Shown: positions 45,058 to 54,755 of the stretch, in pieces
Position numbering within the stretch: position 1 is the stretch's first letter
How the letters are laid out: the number at the start of each line of letters is the position of its first letter
NCBI RefSeq assembly: GCF_900142095.1
Contig: NZ_FQZP01000003.1
Span: 62,001-126,000, forward strand
From: Thermoclostridium caenicola
GTDB lineage: Bacteria > Bacillota > Clostridia > DSM-8532
Reading direction: 5' to 3'
DNA: 64,000 bases
Made by a program: the position numbers and the translations under genes
The notes under the pieces: model-generated
The model's database searches: none
The model's input: only the letters and a program-made list of their open reading frames with translations
What the model was told of the DNA's origin: nothing

Positions 45058-45867
45058 ATGAATATATTTGAAGCCATTGTACTTGGCATCGTCCAGGGAC
45101 TTACGGAGTTTCTGCCCGTGAGCAGCTCGGGCCATCTCGTTTTGTTTCAGCAGCTTTTCGGGATTGAGGGCGAAATGGTTGTTACTTTCGATGTAGCCCT
45201 CCATGTGGGCACCCTGCTGGCCGTATTTGTGGTCTATTGGAAACGGATCCTGGAAATGATCCGGCATCCTTTTTCAAAGCTGCCCGTATTTTTGGTTTTG
45301 GGTACTATTCCTACTGTCATCATTGCACTTCTGTTCAAGGATGCCATTGAAGGCTATTATGCCAGCGGATCGCTTCTGGGTCCCGGCTTTGTTTTCACCG
45401 GCCTGATCCTGATAGGCGCTGAAAAGATTGGCAATGGCAGAAAGGATCTGGAGAATATGAAGCTTGTCGACTCCCTGCTCATCGGAGCCGGCCAGGGACT
45501 GGCGCTGATGCCGGGGGTATCCCGTTCCGGTATGACCATTACCACCGGCCTTGCCCTGGGACTTGACAGGGGATTCGCCGCGGATTATGCGTTCCTGCTG
45601 AGCATCCCGGCCATCCTGGGCGGCGCTTTACTCGATGTGCTGGATGTGGTGCGGGGTGATACAACCGCCGTGGCCAGCATTGGAATTCTCCCGCTTGTGG
45701 TTGGTGTAGCGGTTGCCGCCGTTACAGGATTTCTGGCCATCAAGGTCATGCTGGCAGCGGTTAAAAAGATGAAACTGAAGTATTTTGCCTGGTATGTCAT
45801 GGCTTTGGGAATACTGATCATTATCGCCCAGCTCTTTTTCAAAGAGCAATTCCCCTGGCTGGGCTGA
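45058..45867 (+). CDS. uppP: Undecaprenyl-diphosphatase
   Basis: Recycles the lipid carrier of cell-wall synthesis by dephosphorylating undecaprenyl diphosphate. 269 residues with about eight helices. The two family signatures are GLTEFLPVSSSGHLVL near residue 15-30 and GVSRSGMTITTGL near 160. The ATG with GGAGG 10 bases upstream is preferred over the TTG two codons before. It also confers bacitracin tolerance in characterised species. tsaD follows three bases after its stop codon. Confidence 0.96.
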   Translation: MNIFEAIVLGIVQGLTEFLPVSSSGHLVLFQQLFGIEGEMVVTFDVALHVGTLLAVFVVYWKRILEMIRHPFSKLPVFLVLGTIPTVIIALLFKDAIEGYYASGSLLGPGFVFTGLILIGAEKIGNGRKDLENMKLVDSLLIGAGQGLALMPGVSRSGMTITTGLALGLDRGFAADYAFLLSIPAILGGALLDVLDVVRGDTTAVASIGILPLVVGVAVAAVTGFLAIKVMLAAVKKMKLKYFAWYVMALGILIIIAQLFFKEQFPWLG

Positions 45868-45870
45868 AGG

Positions 45871-46905
45871 ATGGATGACGCTATGAAGGACACAATCATT
45901 CTTGGTATAGAGACAAGCTGCGATGAAACATCGGCTGCGGTAGTAGTGAACGGGAGACAGGTGCTTTCCAATGTGATCTCTTCCCAGGTGGATCTGCATG
46001 CCGAATATGGGGGGGTGGTTCCGGAGATAGCCTCCCGGAAGCACGTGGAACTGATCCTCCCGGTGATTGACAACGCCCTGAAAGAGGCCGGCGTGTCCCT
46101 TGAGGAGGTGGACGCTGTTGCCGTCACCTATGGTCCGGGGCTTGTGGGAGCCCTCCTGGTGGGCGTTGCTGCGGCAAAAGCCCTTGCTTTTTCACTGAAT
46201 AAGCCCCTGATCCGCGTCAACCATATTGAGGGGCATATCGCGGCCAACTATATCACCCATCCGGACCTGGAGCCGCCTTATGTGTGCCTGGTTGCCTCCG
46301 GGGGGCACAGCCATATCGTGCATATCGCTTCCTATACTGAATTCAGGGTCCTGGGCAGAACCCGTGACGATGCTGCGGGAGAGGCCTTCGACAAGATTGC
46401 AAGGGTGCTGGGCCTGGGTTATCCCGGCGGACCTGCCATTGAGCGGGCGGCCAAAGCCGGAAATCCCGAGGCTTTCCGTTTTCCGAGGGTCAAGTTTGCG
46501 GATGCGCCGTACGATTTCAGTTTCAGCGGCCTCAAAACGGCCGTGATCAACATGGTGCACCAGCTGCAGCAAAAAGGGGAGCCCTTGCCGGTGGAGGATA
46601 TCTGCGCTTCGTTCCAGCAGGCTGTGGCGGATGTGCTTGTGGAGCATACCATCGGTGCCGCCAAAGAATTGAAAACCGACACCATCTGTATTGCCGGCGG
46701 AGTGGCGGCCAATTCCCTGCTGCGGGAGTACATGTCAAAAAAGGCCCGGGAAGAGCATATCCGGGTCCTTTATCCACAGTTGAAGCTCTGTACCGATAAT
46801 GCGGCCATGATCGCCAGTGCGGGCTATTATGCCCTCAAAAACGGGTGTACCGCCGACTGGCGGCTCAACGCGGTTCCGTCCTTGAGAATCGGTGAATCGG
46901 GCTGA
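45871..46905 (+). CDS. tsaD: tRNA N6-adenosine threonylcarbamoyltransferase
   Basis: Transfers the threonylcarbamoyl group to A37 of ANN-decoding tRNAs. 344 residues, or 340 from the alternative ATG at 45883. ASKHA-type fold: [14 protein letters not shown] at the N-terminus, metal-binding HIEGHIAAN near 115, [15 protein letters not shown], and [12 protein letters not shown] near 275. It is translationally close to uppP and preceded by GAAGG. The partners tsaB, tsaE and tsaC are not in the window. A perfect DnaA box lies inside the gene at 46770-46778. Confidence 0.97.
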   Translation: MDDAMKDTIILGIETSCDETSAAVVVNGRQVLSNVISSQVDLHAEYGGVVPEIASRKHVELILPVIDNALKEAGVSLEEVDAVAVTYGPGLVGALLVGVAAAKALAFSLNKPLIRVNHIEGHIAANYITHPDLEPPYVCLVASGGHSHIVHIASYTEFRVLGRTRDDAAGEAFDKIARVLGLGYPGGPAIERAAKAGNPEAFRFPRVKFADAPYDFSFSGLKTAVINMVHQLQQKGEPLPVEDICASFQQAVADVLVEHTIGAAKELKTDTICIAGGVAANSLLREYMSKKAREEHIRVLYPQLKLCTDNAAMIASAGYYALKNGCTADWRLNAVPSLRIGESG

Positions 46906-46943
46906 AAAGTGAACATCTTTCAACAGGTTCCGCCTGTGAATTC

Positions 46944-47030
46944 TGTGGAAATAATCATAGAAAAGGCCTGTATTGCCCATCCGGCTTGTGGATAACATTG
47001 TGGATACTGTGGAAAATGGCTTGTGGAGCG
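46944..47030. other. Cluster of DnaA-box-like sites
   Basis: Five TGTGGAnnn sites point the same way: 46944 (TGTGGAAAT), 46987 (TGTGGATAA, perfect reverse of TTATCCACA), 46999 (TGTGGATAC), 47008 (TGTGGAAAA) and 47022 (TGTGGAGCG). A perfect TTATCCACA is at 46770-46778 in the opposite orientation. The cluster fills the gap between tsaD and the lytic transglycosylase gene. No dnaA, dnaN or other origin gene is near, so it is not clearly oriC. Confidence 0.6.
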
Positions 47031-47045
47031 ATTTATAGGAATGCA

Positions 47046-47071
47046 TAAAAAAAGCGCTATTCAAGCGCTTT
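47046..47071 (-). terminator. Terminator overlapping the end of the transglycosylase gene
   Basis: On the minus strand AAAGCGCT and AGCGCTTT form the stem and the stop codon TAG lies in the loop region, followed by TTTTTTAT. The last coding codons are therefore part of the terminator. Confidence 0.8.
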
Positions 47072-47710
47072 GTACATGTCGTAGTATTTCAGTACCATTT
47101 TCACATAATTCCGGGTTTCCTGGTATGGCGGGATGCCGCCGTATTTTCTGACCGCGTTGGGACCGGCATTATAGGCAGCCAGGGCCAGGCTCAGATCGTT
47201 GTCGAAGGCCTCCAGCTGATAGCTCAGATACTGGATGCCGCCGCGGATATTCTCCTCGATATTGTAGGGATCGGAAACGCCCAATCCCTTCGCCGTATCC
47301 GGCATGAGCTGCATCAGGCCCATGGCTCCCGCGGTGGAGAGGGCAAAGGGCTGAAAACCGGATTCCTGCTTGATAACAGCCCGGACAAGAAGGGGATCCA
47401 CATTGAATTTCTCCGAGTAGGCCTCGATGGCGGCATCGATCCTGGGCATCAGTTCCTGTATCTGTGTCTGTGACAGCCGGGGATAGACCGACTCATAGGA
47501 ACCCGAAACCAGAGGATACTTTCTGTTTGTGGATCGGGGACGATCCACCAGTTCCGCGTCGATAACCGGAGCATCGCTTACCATAGAGGCCAGAGAAGCA
47601 TCCATCAGTGATTGGAAAGCGCTCCCGGCCTGATCGGTTCCTTTCATGGGCACAGGCAGTCTGCTCTGTATTTCAGCAATCTTTTGAGCCAGTATGTCCG
47701 AAACCTTCAT
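47057..47710 (-). CDS. Lytic transglycosylase, Slt-type
   Basis: About 217 residues from the ATG of MKVSDILAQKIAEIQSRLP. The upstream frame stays open for 70 more codons, but a TATAAT (47766-47771 region, with TTGGAA 18 bases before) points to transcription starting inside it. The soluble lytic transglycosylase domain occupies the C-terminal 115 residues: catalytic Glu in IKQESGFQPFALS, then GAMGLMQLMPDTA and LALAAYNAGPNAV. No signal peptide is seen from this start, so export may be by another route or the enzyme may act in the forespore. It diverges from spoIIR. Confidence 0.88.
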   Translation of the reverse strand: MKVSDILAQKIAEIQSRLPVPMKGTDQAGSAFQSLMDASLASMVSDAPVIDAELVDRPRSTNRKYPLVSGSYESVYPRLSQTQIQELMPRIDAAIEAYSEKFNVDPLLVRAVIKQESGFQPFALSTAGAMGLMQLMPDTAKGLGVSDPYNIEENIRGGIQYLSYQLEAFDNDLSLALAAYNAGPNAVRKYGGIPPYQETRNYVKMVLKYYDMYKALE

Positions 47711-47955
47711 TTGAATACCCGTTTTGCGCAAATTTTCAGAAGAATGGTCAGCCATTCCCCTGTCTATTATATCGGAAAAAACCTCGCGCTTCCAAACGGT
47801 CAAATCAAAGTTGGCCGATCTTTTGGTTTGATCTTTTTTCGGCAAAGATGCAGGCGCGGCTTGCGGCGCAGCGGAAAACTGCCTGTTGTCCCGGACATGC
47901 GCGGAAAAAACGATTCCCATGGGAAATTCAGCCGCCTGAATTGAAAGGACAATTT

Positions 47956-48693
47956 GTGAGAATAATTAAGAACATAAGAGGAACAGGCGGTGGTACAGTA
48001 ATGCTCGAAAGATATCGAAATGTGAAAAAAGCAAGTCTTTTCAGAAGATTTTTATCCGGAACGATACATGTTACCGTCATGATTCTGGTGCTTTGCATCG
48101 CTTATGGCGGCTTGACCCAGAAACGGATTGCGGATAATATTGTCAGGCTGCATATCATCGCCAACAGTGACCAGGCGGCCGACCAGGAACTGAAGCTGAA
48201 GGTCAGGGATGCCGTCCTGGACCATATGCGCAACGAGCTTCCCGGTGGGGCATCCCGGGAGGAGGCTGTGGCATACATTCAAGCAAACCTCCCGGAGATT
48301 CAGAAGGTGGCTGAGCGCGTATTGAGGGAAAACGGCTCCGATGAAAAAGTGGTGGCCCGCTATGGTGCATACCCGTTCCCGACCCGGAGCTATGGAAACA
48401 TCACGCTGCCGGCCGGGACATATGAGTCGGTACGCATAGAGCTGGGGGAAGCAAAGGGACAAAACTGGTGGTGCGTCATGTTCCCGCCGTTGTGCGTAGC
48501 GGATAACAATACGTTTCAGATACCCCCGGAAGCCCAGGAGCAGTTGCAGGAAACCCTGGGAGTGGAAGGGTACAGGCTGATAACCGATGTGAGCGATGCC
48601 AAAAACACCGAGGTCCAGGTCAAATTCCGGATTGTGGAATGGGTTCAGAATTCCAGGCTTAAGCTTGAGGAATTGTTTTCTAGTCTCTTTTAA
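47956..48693 (+). CDS. spoIIR: Stage II sporulation protein R
   Basis: Signals from forespore to mother cell to trigger SpoIIGA processing of pro-sigma-E. 245 residues from GTG after AAAGGACAATTT, or 230 from the ATG at 48001. One N-terminal hydrophobic segment (TVMILVLCIAYGGL) serves as signal or anchor. Family segments are IVRLHIIANSDQAADQELKLKVRDAVLDHM, YPFPTRSYGNITLPAGTYESVRIELGEAKGQNWWCVMFPPLC near 150-190. A sigma-F promoter is expected; I could not fit one with confidence. A very strong terminator follows. Confidence 0.93.
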   Translation: MRIIKNIRGTGGGTVMLERYRNVKKASLFRRFLSGTIHVTVMILVLCIAYGGLTQKRIADNIVRLHIIANSDQAADQELKLKVRDAVLDHMRNELPGGASREEAVAYIQANLPEIQKVAERVLRENGSDEKVVARYGAYPFPTRSYGNITLPAGTYESVRIELGEAKGQNWWCVMFPPLCVADNNTFQIPPEAQEQLQETLGVEGYRLITDVSDAKNTEVQVKFRIVEWVQNSRLKLEELFSSLF

Positions 48694-48713
48694 AGCCGGT
48701 TGCGAACATATTT

Positions 48714-48757
48714 GATAACAGGCTGTCCCGTGTTTGGGACAGCCTGTTATCCTTTTA
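48714..48757 (+). terminator. Terminator of spoIIR
   Basis: A perfect 16-base stem, GATAACAGGCTGTCCC with GGGACAGCCTGTTATC, six-base loop, then CTTTTAA. Confidence 0.92.
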
Positions 48758-48893
48758 ACGCTGCCTTTCGAACCATGCCGGAGTGCTCCGGCCCCTTTCA
48801 TCCATACGGCAAACATGGTACGCTTTATACAGCGGACTGGATCGATTCCGAAAGAATCCCTGATACAATGTCCTGATGGAGGAAGAAATAAAG

Positions 48894-49571
48894 ATGAACA
48901 TATTGTATGAGGATAACCATTTGCTCGTAGCCGTCAAGCCGCCGGGAATCCCGGTTCAGGCCGACAGCAGCGGCACCGGGGATTTCCTCAGCATGCTTAA
49001 GGCATATGTCAAGGAAAAGTACAACAAGCCCGGAAACGTCTATCTCGGCCTTGTGCACAGGCTGGATCGGAATGCCGGCGGTGTCATAGTCTTTGCCAGG
49101 ACTTCCAAGGCGGCATCCCGGCTGTCGGATCAGATCCGGCAGCGCCTTACCGCTAAAACCTACCTGGCTGTGGTATATGGCTGCCCGAAAGACCGGCGGG
49201 GGCACCTGGTCCATTACCTGCTCAAGGACAAACAGAGCAACCGGGTCTCGGTCGTGGAGGCGGGCACACCGGGTGCAAAGGAAGCCGTGCTGGACTATGA
49301 GGTGCTGGAAAGCAGGGAGGTCCTGAGCCTTATAAAAGTTGAACTGGAAACGGGAAGAGCCCATCAGATCCGCGTCCAGATGGCAAGCCTGGGAACGCCG
49401 CTCTATGGGGATGTGAAGTATCGCGACCTCGGGGAAAGGAACCGGAACGATCTGGCCCTCTGGTCCTGGCGGATGGAGGTGGAGCATCCGGTAAAAAAGG
49501 AGAGGATGGCCTTCACGGCGCCCCCGCCAAACGTTTACCCCTGGAATCTTTTCCGGATCCCGTCCTGTTGA
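48894..49571 (+). CDS. RluA-family pseudouridine synthase
   Basis: 225 residues from the ATG preceded by GGAGGAAGAAATAAAG. Catalytic motif VHRLDRNAGGVIVFA near 55 carries the active Asp; LVAVKPPGIPVQ near 15 and GRAHQIRVQMASLGTPLYGD near 165 are family segments. There is no S4 domain, so it resembles the short RluA/YqcB-like branch. Such enzymes modify uridines in rRNA or tRNA; the target cannot be read from sequence. A TACAAT at 48863 is a possible -10 element. Confidence 0.92.
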   Translation: MNILYEDNHLLVAVKPPGIPVQADSSGTGDFLSMLKAYVKEKYNKPGNVYLGLVHRLDRNAGGVIVFARTSKAASRLSDQIRQRLTAKTYLAVVYGCPKDRRGHLVHYLLKDKQSNRVSVVEAGTPGAKEAVLDYEVLESREVLSLIKVELETGRAHQIRVQMASLGTPLYGDVKYRDLGERNRNDLALWSWRMEVEHPVKKERMAFTAPPPNVYPWNLFRIPSC

Positions 49572-49680
49572 TTTGCATTTCAAACGCTATGTACCAGTAT
49601 CCAAGTGAGACCGTAAAGCCGGATGTTTGCACATCTGCGCGACAGTGACTGCAGAATGGTGACTGCTGTGCTGCGCGGAT

Positions 49681-49710
49681 AAAAAAAGAGCCGGCTTATC
49701 CAGCCGGCTC
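49681..49710 (-). terminator. Terminator of the alpha-2-macroglobulin-like gene
   Basis: On the minus strand GAGCCGGCT pairs perfectly with AGCCGGCTC around a five-base loop, followed by TTTTTTT. Confidence 0.9.
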
Positions 49711-49724
49711 AACTGAAAGAAGTT

Positions 49725-52700
49725 CTAGGGGAGTATTTTTACCATGGTGTCCTTAATAACAGTAAGGCTGGTTTTCACCATGGAACCTTGCGCCGTTGTG
49801 CCTTCCGCGATGAATTCGCCGGGACCGGCAACCCTCGCGTAATAGGTCAAAGGTTTATAATGCTCTATCTTATCTCTCTTTCCAACCACAAAGGTTACCT
49901 TCTGCCCGTCAATGTTCCGGTAATACCATCCATAATCCCGGGTGATACCGTAGGACCAGGGGTTGGAAACAGGTTTAAGCCCGGAGGGCGCATAATCGGT
50001 AATCTCGTAGACATTGTCCATGGCCTCATCCTTGATGGTGTATTCGATCTGAACCTTCACGATGTCATTGGGGCCGAAGGTGGTGGTTTCCTCGCCGGTC
50101 AGCGCGTTAAAGTACTTACGCGTGATGATCACGTTGCCGTCGTTTTCTCCATGCTGTGCCAATGGTACCGTATAGATGGACAGCACGGCGGCCTTGCCGT
50201 TCACCCGGGTTACCCGGAATTCGCCTGCCTTTACCGACGGGATCCGGATGCATTCTGTTTGTCCCATTTCAAGCTTTACCTGGTGGCTCTTGCCATTATA
50301 GGTGTATTCAAATTCCACGGTGTCGCCTTCAGCGGCCTTCAGCCTTTCAGTCAGGTAGATGAGGCGCTCGACGCCCGTATAGACATCCCTGGAGTATCTG
50401 CTGACCACATAGTCATACATCCTGTCGGATTCTTCCATGCCCAGGCTGGCGGCGAAGGCGGCCAGGAGGGCGGTCTGCTCCAGGGAAGCGTCCATATCGC
50501 CATCTTTTACCCTGACGCGGATATAGGGATCCATGCGCTCAAGATGGGGCTGGATACGGGACGTGTAGATCTCACGGGCTGTGCTGGTCTCGCCCAGCAT
50601 CTGGTAAGCCATGCCTACAAGCATGTAGTCGGTCAGCGACAGGTTCTCGGTGTTCCTGGCCAGCTCAAGCTCCGAAAGAACCGGCTCACCCAGGGCCGCA
50701 AGGCCATACAGGGCAGGCGCGTTAATGGTATGGTCGGTCAACAGGGCATTGTAGAAATACATCTTCAGGGATGTTGTATCGGTCACTTCACCGAGCCATG
50801 GGGCCAGCAGGGCCGACATCCTGATATCACTGGAGGCATAGGGCAGGATGCCGTAGCCGCCGTCCTCGTTCCTGTAGCTGGCTGCATCCGGATCGCTCAA
50901 ATCGTAATAGAATTCCTCGCTGCTTACCAGTTCTTTCAGCAGCTTCCGTGCCTGGTAGGCTGTGAGCTTCTGGTCGATCCTGTGCCCATAACCCCATGCC
51001 AGGCTGTGGAGTTCGCGAATGATCCGGCCACGTCCCGTATCGGTGATGATGAGCGTTGTCAGCCCGCTGCCACCGGCATCGATTTTTACCCCCGGAACCA
51101 GTTCCTTATAGGATGCCGTTTCCATGGTGCGGTAGGAATCATAAACCTGGATGGTCCTCCGGATACCGTCGGCCAGTCCGCTTTTGCTCCTTGCATAGAT
51201 CTCCAGGTTGTAGGTGCCTTCCGGCAACCTGGGAAGGGGAATGTTCACCCGCTCGAAGGCTTTTGCCGAGGCAGTTGCCGTGAAATCGCCCAACTCCCTG
51301 CACCGTATCTCAAAGTCAACGGTTTCGCCTTCCTTCAGTTCCTGGCCGTATGCCGTGACACCGATATAGGGTTTGTCGCCCGAAAGGTAGGTCAGGCTCA
51401 TGGCGTCATTGATGAAGAAGGGCATGGAAACACTGGCCTGGGTAACTTCCGAGCCGGCATGCAGGTCAACCGATATGGCGGCGGCTGCCAGCCTGAAAGA
51501 GGTAACACTGTCGGGCAGGGTGAAGGTCAGGGTTCCTCTGCCATTCTCGTCCAACTGGATGGTCCTGAAGCAGGCCGTATCCCGGAAATCCGAGCGGACA
51601 ACCACGCCGTCGGAAATGGACGCGCCTGCGGCCGTTTCGGGTTGGGGAACCGGCGCCGCTTTAAGGGTCATGTTTGCCTTCTCCGCTGCCGAGTCAACCG
51701 CCACTACACCCGCTGCCTGGTTGATGCCTGCCCGCACAGGATACATGGGGCTGTTCAGCCGGCTTGTGCTGTATCGGATGATGCCGCTGCCTATCCAGGT
51801 ATAAAGCCGGCTCAGGGGATCGATGGACTGGTCGGAGAGCTGAAGCAACGCCTCATCAACCAGGGAGATGTTCACCATGGCAGCAACGGGCCTGCCGTCG
51901 GAATCGGTTGCCGTAACGGTTACGGTGCAGGCCTCGCCGGGTCTGTAGCTGTCCCTGTCGGTCTTGACATCCAGCCAGAGCCGCTTCTCCTCATAATCAT
52001 AGGAAACCCAGCATTCTGAGTGAATATAGCTTGTGCCGGTAAACATCACGCCTTCCACGAAATAATTGGGTGAAAGGTCGGCATCAAAGGGCCTGCTGTA
52101 TACCGGCTGGTCCTTTATTTCTGCGCCGATTATGCCGTTCCTGGCTTCCACGAACAGGGTGCGATAGCCGGTTACAGGCTCCTCACCCTTATAGAACTGC
52201 ACATGGACGGGTTCCCCGGAGCGGTAGCCCCCCTTGTCAGCCCTGAGATGATAATAATCGTCGATGGGCGGGTAATAGCGCCAGGAACGGTCATAGAGGC
52301 TAATTTCGTATTTCAGTTCACGGTCTTTCTGGTCCTTCGAGGTTATCACGGCCGTGTAATAACCCTCCTGCACCTTATTCACCGGGAATGCAAAGCGCGC
52401 CTGGCCATTGGCATCGGTGGTAAGCGTCCGGCTCGCAACAGGGGTCTTTCTCTCCCGGTATTCGTACCGCTTGCGGACCACCTTGTTGATGAAGTCGTAA
52501 TCCTCGCCGATCTCCACCTTGTCCCAGGTGATATGGTAAACCTGTACATCGGCTGTATGCCCGGGAATTATCCGGCCCAGGTGGTTGTCGTTGGACGGGT
52601 CTTCATCGTTGAGGGTGTCCAGTTCCACCTGGTGGGCCGTGATGGATACCGATGCGGTTCCATCCTTTATCTCGCCGCCCGTCACCAGTTCCGCATGGTT

Positions 52701-54716
52701 CGCGAACACCCGGAAATCATGGTACTGATAGATCTCCCCGATTTCAGGAAGCTTTGTGGAAGCGCTGATGCCAAAATAGATTCCCCCCTGCATGCCCTGG
52801 GCATATTGGGGAGTGTATTCCACGGTCAGAACACCGTTCCGGTCGGTGATCCCCTCGCCGGACTGACTGGCGCTGTATCCGCTGATGCTGTATCTTATCG
52901 GAACATTGGACACGGGGGTACCGTCAAAGAAGGAAGCCTTGATGGTGAACGTGATCTTCTCCCCGGCAAATACCGCCTTCTTATCGGAGGTAATGGTCAA
53001 CTGATAGGAGGGCTTCACATAGTTTTCCACCCGGATATAGCTGGAGGACAGGATTGTATCCCCGGATTTGACCACCAGGCTGTAGGATCCGGGGTCCAGG
53101 ACGGGAAGCCGGAGTTCGCCGCTGAAGAAACCGTCCTTCACGTCCAGGGTCAGGGTTTCCAGCGGTTTCCCCATGATGAAGGGCAGAAAGCACCGGACAA
53201 AGCTGTCATACATGGGTCGGATATATCCACCCTCGGACAGCTCAATGGTCACCTTGTCGGGGGAGGTGTTATCAACCCGGCTTTTCACGAATCCCCAGAA
53301 CTGGACCAGGTCGTCGGGCTTGTAGAGGGTGCGGTCGGTCTGAAGATAACGCCAGTACAGGCTCGGACTGTCGTCGTTATAGGGCGTATAGAGATAACCG
53401 GCATTGAGGAGGGTTACCAGGCCATTGGCGGTCGTGATCCGATAAAAATCCATCCTTGCCGGATCTTTGCCCGCCGAGGTTCCTTCAAGACGGGCAAGGC
53501 CTTTGCTGTCGGTTTTTGTGGTTCTTCCGGTGGCCAAATCTTCTATGGTCGCCGAAACGGTGGCCTTCCCGGTGACCACGTTGTTCACCCAGAAAAGGCC
53601 GCTGTTCTTGTCCTCTATAAAGAAGGCCGATGTGTCCGATGACTGGATGAAAGCCTGTGCCGACAGATCCCCGCTGGACAGCTCGATGATATAGAAACCA
53701 TGGGGGAGGCTCTCGGGCAGCATCATGTACCAGGTACCCGGGGAATCCGCGCTGAAGCTTTGGGTGAATTCCATTACCTTATCCAGGGAGGAAACATCGG
53801 TCCGGACTTTGCTGTATGAATAATATGCCCAGGAAGGCACCTTCTCCCTTTCCCTGATGGCTTTGATGAGGGCGTTTTCATCACGGAAGCGGTAAACGGC
53901 TGCCTTTACATCGATTTTCTGCTGGTCCCGCATGCCCGGCAGATAGAGGTAGAAAGGAATGACGGGCGATTCCCGGGTTGAAAAGTCGAACCAGATATCG
54001 CCGATTCCCAGGCTGCCGGGGTAGGGATCCGCGGTATGGGTGCTGTCCTGCGCGGTTTCAAAAGAGAAGGTATAGTCTTCCGCGAGGGTTTGCACCCCTT
54101 TGGCGGCCTTGAGACCCTTTTTGACCGTAACCGTGTAAATGGTCCCCGGTTCCAGCTTCTTCGGGACGAAGCTGCGAACATAACCGTGCGACTCAAACCG
54201 GCCTTCCACCCTTGGGGAAATCTCGAAATACTTCTCGATATCCTCCACGTCCTGGTAGGTGAAGTAGAGTTCTATGCCCGTGTCAACAGGCACGCCGGTT
54301 GCCATGTCCTGGGGCAGGCTGCCGACGACAGCCAGTTCCCGCGGGGTCTGGAAGGCAAAACTGACGGTCGATCCGTCGGGCGTCCGGATATCGATCACAT
54401 AAAGGCTGTTTTTCTCCAGTTTTTCGGAGGGCTTTACCAAAAACCTCCCATCGGGCAGCGCGGAGATTTCAGGTGGGGTCTGCCCGCGTATGGTCAGGTT
54501 GTCTTTCAGGTAGTCCAATGTGACAGGAAGCTGGGATGTGAGATAAAAAGCTGTATCCAGAGCGATGCCTGAATCGTCCTGCTTCGATGGCGTGACTGAA
54601 AAGCCACCCCTGAAGGTGTCCGCACTGGCCTCAACTGTTCCCAGTGGATTGCCAATCCATAGGGCTGAAACGCTTAATGCCAGGATAAGGAAAATGGCCA
54701 GCAGCTTGTCCCGCAT
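49725..54716 (-). CDS. Secreted alpha-2-macroglobulin-like protein without thioester
   Basis: 1663 residues with a signal peptide (1-30, ending EASA). Multiple macroglobulin-like beta domains fill residues 35-900; the A2M core follows from about 1065 (VTSFRLAAAAISVD). The helical thioester domain is present from about 1230, but where YGCxEQ is expected it reads WGYGHRIDQK, with His1245 in place of the Cys. Covalent protease trapping by thioester is therefore not possible; a non-covalent trap or structural role remains. It is preceded by AGGAGGTAGAGTGCT and an ECF-type promoter shared with the serpin. The tethered sigma gene lies 381 bases upstream. Confidence 0.92.
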   Translation of the reverse strand: MRDKLLAIFLILALSVSALWIGNPLGTVEASADTFRGGFSVTPSKQDDSGIALDTAFYLTSQLPVTLDYLKDNLTIRGQTPPEISALPDGRFLVKPSEKLEKNSLYVIDIRTPDGSTVSFAFQTPRELAVVGSLPQDMATGVPVDTGIELYFTYQDVEDIEKYFEISPRVEGRFESHGYVRSFVPKKLEPGTIYTVTVKKGLKAAKGVQTLAEDYTFSFETAQDSTHTADPYPGSLGIGDIWFDFSTRESPVIPFYLYLPGMRDQQKIDVKAAVYRFRDENALIKAIREREKVPSWAYYSYSKVRTDVSSLDKVMEFTQSFSADSPGTWYMMLPESLPHGFYIIELSSGDLSAQAFIQSSDTSAFFIEDKNSGLFWVNNVVTGKATVSATIEDLATGRTTKTDSKGLARLEGTSAGKDPARMDFYRITTANGLVTLLNAGYLYTPYNDDSPSLYWRYLQTDRTLYKPDDLVQFWGFVKSRVDNTSPDKVTIELSEGGYIRPMYDSFVRCFLPFIMGKPLETLTLDVKDGFFSGELRLPVLDPGSYSLVVKSGDTILSSSYIRVENYVKPSYQLTITSDKKAVFAGEKITFTIKASFFDGTPVSNVPIRYSISGYSASQSGEGITDRNGVLTVEYTPQYAQGMQGGIYFGISASTKLPEIGEIYQYHDFRVFANHAELVTGGEIKDGTASVSITAHQVELDTLNDEDPSNDNHLGRIIPGHTADVQVYHITWDKVEIGEDYDFINKVVRKRYEYRERKTPVASRTLTTDANGQARFAFPVNKVQEGYYTAVITSKDQKDRELKYEISLYDRSWRYYPPIDDYYHLRADKGGYRSGEPVHVQFYKGEEPVTGYRTLFVEARNGIIGAEIKDQPVYSRPFDADLSPNYFVEGVMFTGTSYIHSECWVSYDYEEKRLWLDVKTDRDSYRPGEACTVTVTATDSDGRPVAAMVNISLVDEALLQLSDQSIDPLSRLYTWIGSGIIRYSTSRLNSPMYPVRAGINQAAGVVAVDSAAEKANMTLKAAPVPQPETAAGASISDGVVVRSDFRDTACFRTIQLDENGRGTLTFTLPDSVTSFRLAAAAISVDLHAGSEVTQASVSMPFFINDAMSLTYLSGDKPYIGVTAYGQELKEGETVDFEIRCRELGDFTATASAKAFERVNIPLPRLPEGTYNLEIYARSKSGLADGIRRTIQVYDSYRTMETASYKELVPGVKIDAGGSGLTTLIITDTGRGRIIRELHSLAWGYGHRIDQKLTAYQARKLLKELVSSEEFYYDLSDPDAASYRNEDGGYGILPYASSDIRMSALLAPWLGEVTDTTSLKMYFYNALLTDHTINAPALYGLAALGEPVLSELELARNTENLSLTDYMLVGMAYQMLGETSTAREIYTSRIQPHLERMDPYIRVRVKDGDMDASLEQTALLAAFAASLGMEESDRMYDYVVSRYSRDVYTGVERLIYLTERLKAAEGDTVEFEYTYNGKSHQVKLEMGQTECIRIPSVKAGEFRVTRVNGKAAVLSIYTVPLAQHGENDGNVIITRKYFNALTGEETTTFGPNDIVKVQIEYTIKDEAMDNVYEITDYAPSGLKPVSNPWSYGITRDYGWYYRNIDGQKVTFVVGKRDKIEHYKPLTYYARVAGPGEFIAEGTTAQGSMVKTSLTVIKDTMVKILP

Positions 54717-54755
54717 AGCACTCTACCTCCTAAAAAATCAAATAGACATATCCCA

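Noticed and set aside
46906-47056. Chromosomal origin of replication
   Set aside because: DnaA-like boxes are present, but no dnaA, dnaN, recF, gyr or AT-rich unwinding element is nearby.
47711-47920. N-terminal extension of the lytic transglycosylase in the same frame
   Set aside because: A TATAAT with TTGGAA at 18 bases lies inside it, composition is unlike the rest of the protein, and MKVSDILAQKIAEIQSRLP looks like the true N-terminus.
49611-49680. Further copy of the CCCGG repeat module
   Set aside because: Only CCGTAAAGCC and scattered bases match, and the direct repeat GTGACTGC is not in the other copies.
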